From assembly GCA_041402125.1 (NCBI GenBank), contig JAWKSY010000008.1, forward strand, positions 62,001-126,000: a stretch of DNA of 64,000 nucleotides. Direction: 5' to 3'. The translations under genes and the position numbers were made by a program. Shown here one piece after another: positions 60,654-64,000 of this stretch (its first letter is position 1; each line of letters opens with the position of its first letter). This DNA comes from JAWKSY01 sp041402125. GTDB taxonomy: Bacteria > Planctomycetota > GCA-002687715 > DRQF01. Under the pieces are notes generated by a model. It was not told where the DNA came from. It was given only the letters and a program-made list of their open reading frames with translations, and ran no database searches.

Positions 60654-61776
60654 TCTCGAGCGCGCGACGGCAATCCTCCGCGAGGTCGCGCGGATCCTCC
60701 AGCCCCACCGAGATCCGCACCAGATCGTCCGGCGGACGGCTCGCGGCGCGGAGCGCGACCGGCACCGAAGCGTGGGACATCGACACCGGCAGCGAGACGC
60801 TGCTCTCGACCGATCCGAAGCTCACCGTGATCGCGAAGAGCTCGAGCGCGTCGACGAAGGCCGCCGCGCGGCGGCGATCACCGAGGCGCAGGGAGAGCAC
60901 GGTCCCCGGTCCCCGCGCCTGGGCGGCGTGGCACGCCCGGCCCGGATGTCCGGTCAGGCCCGGATAGAGGACCGCATCCGCTCCGAGGACCGACGCGAGC
61001 GCGCGGGCGAGCGCCGAGGCGCCCGCCTGCTGCCGTTCGACGCGGACGCCGAGCGTCTTCAGGCCGCGCGCCAGGAGCCAGGCCTCGAAGGGCGCGAGCG
61101 CCGATCCCTCCGCGTTCTGGAGGAAGGCCAGGCGCTCGCCGAGCGCCTCGTCCGCCGTGATCAGGGCTCCCGCCACGACGTCGCCGTGGCCGCCGAGACC
61201 CTTGGTCGCGGAGTGCAGGACGACGGAGGCGCCGGCGGCGAGCGGGTTCTGGAGCCAGGGCGTCATCAGGCTGCCGTCGACGCAGAGGAGGGCGCCGGCG
61301 TCGCGCGCGCGGCGCGCCGCGTCCGCGAGATCGACGATCCCCAGCCCCGGGTTGCCCGGCGTCTCGACGAGCACGAGGTCGGCCGGGCGACGGAGCGCGC
61401 GGGCGAGCGCCGCGGCGTCGGTCGCGAGCTCGAGCTCGAGGCCGCGGTTCGTCGCCCACTCGCCGAGGAGGCGACAGCTCCCGCCGTAGAGGTCCGCGGT
61501 CGCGACGACGCGCGGCCGCTCCGGCAGCGCCGACAGGAGCGTCCGCAGCGCCGCCAGTCCGCTGGAGAAGGCGAGGCCGCGCGCGCCGCCCTCGAGCTCC
61601 GCGAGCTTCGACTCGAGCGCGGCTCGCGTCGGGTTCCCGCTACGCGAGTAGTCGTAGGGACCCGCGACCTCGGCGCCGGGCTGGTGGAAGGTCGCCGTCT
61701 GGTAGAGCGGCGGGACGGTGGCCGCGTAGGGATCGCTCCCGCGGTCGATCGCCAGGAGGCGCGTGTGCCGGTTCAC
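60616..61776 (-). CDS. PLP-dependent trans-sulfuration enzyme (cystathionine gamma-synthase/lyase family)
   Basis: A 386-residue PLP enzyme. Motifs: PLYQTATFHQPG at the start, YDYSRSGNPTRAALESKLAE, FSSGLAALRTLLSAL, VETPGNPGLGIVDL, LCVDGSLMTPWLQNPL (Asp for the cofactor) and HSATKGLGGHGDVVAG with the Schiff-base Lys. The end SFGSVESSVSLPVSMSHASV and VRISVGLEDPRDL is typical. The position after the Lys is GLGG where most members have YxNGH, so the active site is slightly modified. It follows the fused kinase/dehydrogenase gene by a four-base overlap and is a paralogue of the partial gene at the right edge. Whether it is a gamma-synthase, lyase or sulfhydrylase cannot be settled. Confidence 0.85.
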   Translation of the reverse strand: MNRHTRLLAIDRGSDPYAATVPPLYQTATFHQPGAEVAGPYDYSRSGNPTRAALESKLAELEGGARGLAFSSGLAALRTLLSALPERPRVVATADLYGGSCRLLGEWATNRGLELELATDAAALARALRRPADLVLVETPGNPGLGIVDLADAARRARDAGALLCVDGSLMTPWLQNPLAAGASVVLHSATKGLGGHGDVVAGALITADEALGERLAFLQNAEGSALAPFEAWLLARGLKTLGVRVERQQAGASALARALASVLGADAVLYPGLTGHPGRACHAAQARGPGTVLSLRLGDRRRAAAFVDALELFAITVSFGSVESSVSLPVSMSHASVPVALRAASRPPDDLVRISVGLEDPRDLAEDCRRALEISGARAGAGSRP

Positions 61777-63494
61777 GCCACGCCCTCCGCGCGGTGCGCC
61801 GTGGCCCGCCAGAGATCGAGGAGATCGGCGAGGACCGCCTCCGCCGTCGGGAGCGCTCCCGCGCCGGCGCCGGCGAGGAGCAGCTCGCCGCCGTCGGCGA
61901 AGCGGATCGCGACGCGATTCTCCGGTCCCCGACCGCCCGCGAGGTGCGCGTCCGCCGCGAGTCGCTCGGGGCTCACCCGCAGCCGGAACCCGCCGCGCTC
62001 GCGTCGCGCGCGTGCGACGAGTCGCAGCCGTTCACCCGCGTCGCGCGCGCGGCGCGCCCGCTCGAGATCCGCCGCCCCGAGCCCGCGTCGCGCGGCGCCG
62101 GTCAGGGGAGCGTCCGGGTCGAGCGCGCGCACCGCGAGCCGGAGCTTCTCGAGCGCGTCGAGGCCGGAGAGGTCGCGCGAGGGATCCGCCTCGCAGAGCC
62201 CCGCCGCGCGAGCGGCGTCGAGCGCCGTCGCGAGATCCGCGCCCGCCTCGCCGCGCTCGAGGAGGTCGCTGGTCGTGCCGTTCAGGACCCCCGCGATCTC
62301 GACCACCTCCGCGCGCCGGGCCCGGGGCAGGGCGGCGAGCGTCTCGAGGACCGGCACCGCGCCGCCCACCGCGGCCGCCCCGAGCAGCGCCGTTCCGCTC
62401 CGTCGGGCGAGGTCCGCGAGCGCGGGCCCCTCGGCGGCGAGCAGCGCCTTGTTCGCGGTCACCACGGCGATGCCCTCCTCGAGCGATCGCGCGACGAGCC
62501 GCGCCGCGTCTCCCGTGCCGCCGACGAGTTCCACCACGACGTCGGGCGCCGCCGCGACGAGGTCGCCGAGATCGGAGACGGGGCGGAGCGCGGCGAGCTC
62601 CGGTGGGCGCGCCCGCGCCGGATCGCGCACCGCGGCGGCGACGATCTCGAAGCGGGGATCGCCGGCGAGGCGTCGCGCGAGCGCGCCGCCCACGGTCCCG
62701 AGGCCGGCGAGCGCCAACCGCAGGGGGCGGGCCGTCGGCGAGGCGGCGTCGAGACCCGTCTCCGCCGCGCCGACCCGCGTCCGACGCGGCGAACCCGGTC
62801 GCGCGACCTCGAAGACCAGGCCCGATCGCTCGGCGCGTCGGCGCGCCCGCGGCTGGAGGACCTGGGCATCGAGCCGGGCCGCGTCCGCGAAGGTGAGCGT
62901 CGCGAATCGCCGCGGCGGCGGTCCGGGCCGCCGCGGATCGCGGTCGTAGAGCCCGTCGGTGTCCTTGAGGAGCCGGCAACGCGCCCCGAGCGCCTCGGCG
63001 AGCACGATCGCGGTCAGGTCCGACCCGCCGCGCCCGAGGAGACAGGGGCCGCCCTCGACGTGCCGGGCGACGAAGCCCGGGACCACCGCGATCTCCCCGC
63101 GCGCGATCACCGCGCGCAGGACCTCCGGATCGACCGCGCAGGGATCGGCCGTCCGGCGGTCGCCCTCGGCGCGGAGGCCGATCTCGCCCGCGTCGAGCAG
63201 GCGCGCGGGCAGCCCGCGTCGGGAGAGCTCGAGGGCGAGGAGGGCGGCGGCGCGTCCCTCGCCCGTGCCGAGCAGCGTGCTCGCCGCGCGCGCGCAGACC
63301 GCGTCGGGGTCCGGGCCGAGCTCGTGCGTCAGGGCGTCGGTCGTCTCGCCGAAGGCGGAGACGACGGCGACGACGCCCTCGCCGGCGCGCCGGGCGCGGT
63401 AGATCTCCTCGACCGCGACCCCGAGGTGCGCCGGCGAGGGCAGGACGGAGGAGCCGAACTTCAGCACGACGAGGGGAGGCAGCCGGAGGCTCAT
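61773..63494 (-). CDS. thrA: fused aspartokinase-homoserine dehydrogenase without ACT domains
   Basis: A 573-residue fusion. The N-terminal part (about 1-250) is an amino-acid kinase: VVLKFGSSVLPSP (catalytic Lys, phosphate loop), VVAVVSAFGETTDAL, LLGRGGSDLTAI and KDTDGLYDRDPR. The C-terminal part (about 258-573) is a homoserine dehydrogenase: LALAGLGTVGGALARRL, VVTANKALLA, VLNGTTSDLLERGE and GLCEADPSRDLSGLDALEKL. E. coli ThrA is about 820 residues because two regulatory ACT domains lie between the catalytic parts; here that region is gone. Aspartokinase feedback control by threonine is therefore not expected to work by the usual mechanism. It makes aspartyl phosphate and homoserine for Thr/Met. 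Both neighbours are trans-sulfuration genes overlapping by four bases. Confidence 0.88.
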   Translation of the reverse strand: MSLRLPPLVVLKFGSSVLPSPAHLGVAVEEIYRARRAGEGVVAVVSAFGETTDALTHELGPDPDAVCARAASTLLGTGEGRAAALLALELSRRGLPARLLDAGEIGLRAEGDRRTADPCAVDPEVLRAVIARGEIAVVPGFVARHVEGGPCLLGRGGSDLTAIVLAEALGARCRLLKDTDGLYDRDPRRPGPPPRRFATLTFADAARLDAQVLQPRARRRAERSGLVFEVARPGSPRRTRVGAAETGLDAASPTARPLRLALAGLGTVGGALARRLAGDPRFEIVAAAVRDPARARPPELAALRPVSDLGDLVAAAPDVVVELVGGTGDAARLVARSLEEGIAVVTANKALLAAEGPALADLARRSGTALLGAAAVGGAVPVLETLAALPRARRAEVVEIAGVLNGTTSDLLERGEAGADLATALDAARAAGLCEADPSRDLSGLDALEKLRLAVRALDPDAPLTGAARRGLGAADLERARRARDAGERLRLVARARRERGGFRLRVSPERLAADAHLAGGRGPENRVAIRFADGGELLLAGAGAGALPTAEAVLADLLDLWRATAHRAEGVA

Positions 63495-64000
63495 CGGACG
63501 GTCACCTCCGCGGTCAGGGCCGACACGAGATCGGCCACGAGGTCGTGGGCGTCCTCGAGACCCACCGAGAGCCGGACGAGGCCGTCGCCGAGACCCAGCG
63601 CGGCGCGTTCCTCCGGCGGCACGTCCGCGTGCGTCATCGTCGCGGGGTGCGTCGCGAGCGACTCCACGCTCCCGAGGTTCTCGGCGAGCCGGAAGAGGCG
63701 GAGCCGGGCGACGAAGGCCTGCGCCGCCTCCCGCGAGCCGAGATCGACGCCGACGATGCCGCCGAAGCTCCGCTGCTGGCGCCGCGCGATCGCGTGCCCC
63801 GGGTGATCCGGGAGGCCGGGGTAGAGAACGCGCGCGACCTCCGGGCGCGCCGCGAGCGCCTCCGCGACGCGGCGGGCGTTCTCCTCGTGGCGCGCGAGAC
63901 GGAGGGGCAGCGTCTTCAGCCCCTGCAGCGTGAGCCAGGCCTCGAAGGGCTTCTGGTTCAGCCCCAGCGACTTCCGGACCCGACGCAGCTTCGCGTCGAG
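63491..64000 (-). CDS. PLP-dependent trans-sulfuration enzyme, C-terminal part (5' end outside window)
   Basis: The visible 169 residues belong to the same family as the gene at 60616. Read from the right edge: SLGLNQKPFEAWLTLQGLKT, then LPLRLARHEENARRVAEAL, VARVLYPGLPDHPGHAIAR, a helix with SFGGIVGVDLGSREAA, and the closing LAENLGSVESLATHPATMTH and LVRLSVGLEDAHDLVADL. Two such enzymes in one operon suggest distinct steps, for example O-acylhomoserine sulfhydrylase or cystathionine synthase with cystathionine lyase. The start, the PLP Lys and the N-terminal domain lie beyond position 64000. The stop overlaps the thrA start (ATGA). Confidence 0.85.
   Translation of the reverse strand, partial: LDAKLRRVRKSLGLNQKPFEAWLTLQGLKTLPLRLARHEENARRVAEALAARPEVARVLYPGLPDHPGHAIARRQQRSFGGIVGVDLGSREAAQAFVARLRLFRLAENLGSVESLATHPATMTHADVPPEERAALGLGDGLVRLSVGLEDAHDLVADLVSALTAEVTVR

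Noticed and set aside
1..64000. CRISPR array, tRNA/rRNA genes, insertion sequences, prophage or integration sites
   Set aside because: No regularly spaced direct repeats, cloverleaf-like segments, transposase or integrase motifs were recognised on reading both strands; a dedicated search could still reveal a short RNA gene.

Overview
This is a 64-kb stretch of very GC-rich bacterial chromosome with dense, mostly co-directional gene blocks. Start and stop codons are very often fused as ATGA or GTGA four-base overlaps. The gene content (paired DUF1080 domains, FG-GAP and HEAT repeat secreted proteins, Ser/Thr kinase plus SUMF1 fusion, Tat-exported Gfo/Idh/MocA oxidoreductase beside a TIM-barrel epimerase, multihaem c-type cytochromes, sulfatase-fold proteins) points to a heterotrophic member of the Planctomycetota. 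This is inferred from content only; no rRNA or tRNA gene was recognised.

Layout. 1-8.4 kb: end of a giant TPR-GAF-histidine kinase-receiver protein, a small secreted protein, a frameshifted HEAT protein, and a LolCE/LolD-type ABC exporter. 8.5-12.2 kb (minus): an NfeD-NfeD-FloA membrane microdomain operon with a small membrane protein. 12.3-18.7 kb: a block in which every gene is broken by frameshifts although the motifs survive: an unassigned region, a secreted coiled-coil protein, and a Nudix / ABC-type sensor-binding protein / histidine kinase / NtrC-type regulator operon. 18.7-30.3 kb (plus): a GT-C-like membrane protein, a DUF1573 protein, two multihaem cytochromes flanking a ferric-iron-type ABC importer, and a HEAT lipoprotein. 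30.5-35.5 kb (plus): a membrane sulfatase-fold enzyme with Thr in place of the formylglycine position, a VCBS protein and a DUF1080 protein. 35.5-41 kb (minus): a CPA-type antiporter followed by five tandem small zinc-ribbon membrane paralogues, and ApbE. 41-46 kb: two sugar oxidoreductase/epimerase pairs, one Tat-exported and one cytosolic. 46-52 kb (minus): a surface-glycan operon (dehydratase, phosphoglycosyl transferase, DegT aminotransferase, methyltransferase, GT2, AsmA-like, BON lipoprotein). 52-55 kb (minus): kinase-SUMF1 protein. 55.3-60.6 kb (plus): a cobalamin riboswitch, two secreted proteins including a seven-repeat FG-GAP propeller, a long foldback inverted repeat, and a PQQ-type sugar dehydrogenase. 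60.6-64 kb (minus): a homoserine/methionine operon with an aspartokinase-homoserine dehydrogenase fusion between two trans-sulfuration enzymes.

The most interesting observation is the cobalamin riboswitch placed in front of a two-gene secreted-protein unit. It suggests a B12 capture device built on an FG-GAP propeller, functionally comparable to but apparently not homologous with BtuG/BtuH of Bacteroidota. Second are the five-gene zinc-ribbon/membrane array and the iron importer welded to multihaem cytochromes. A caution: frameshifts recur at 5.2, 12.3-18.6, 36-38, 47.5 and 49.7-50.2 kb with protein motifs otherwise intact, which looks more like consensus (indel) error than decay.
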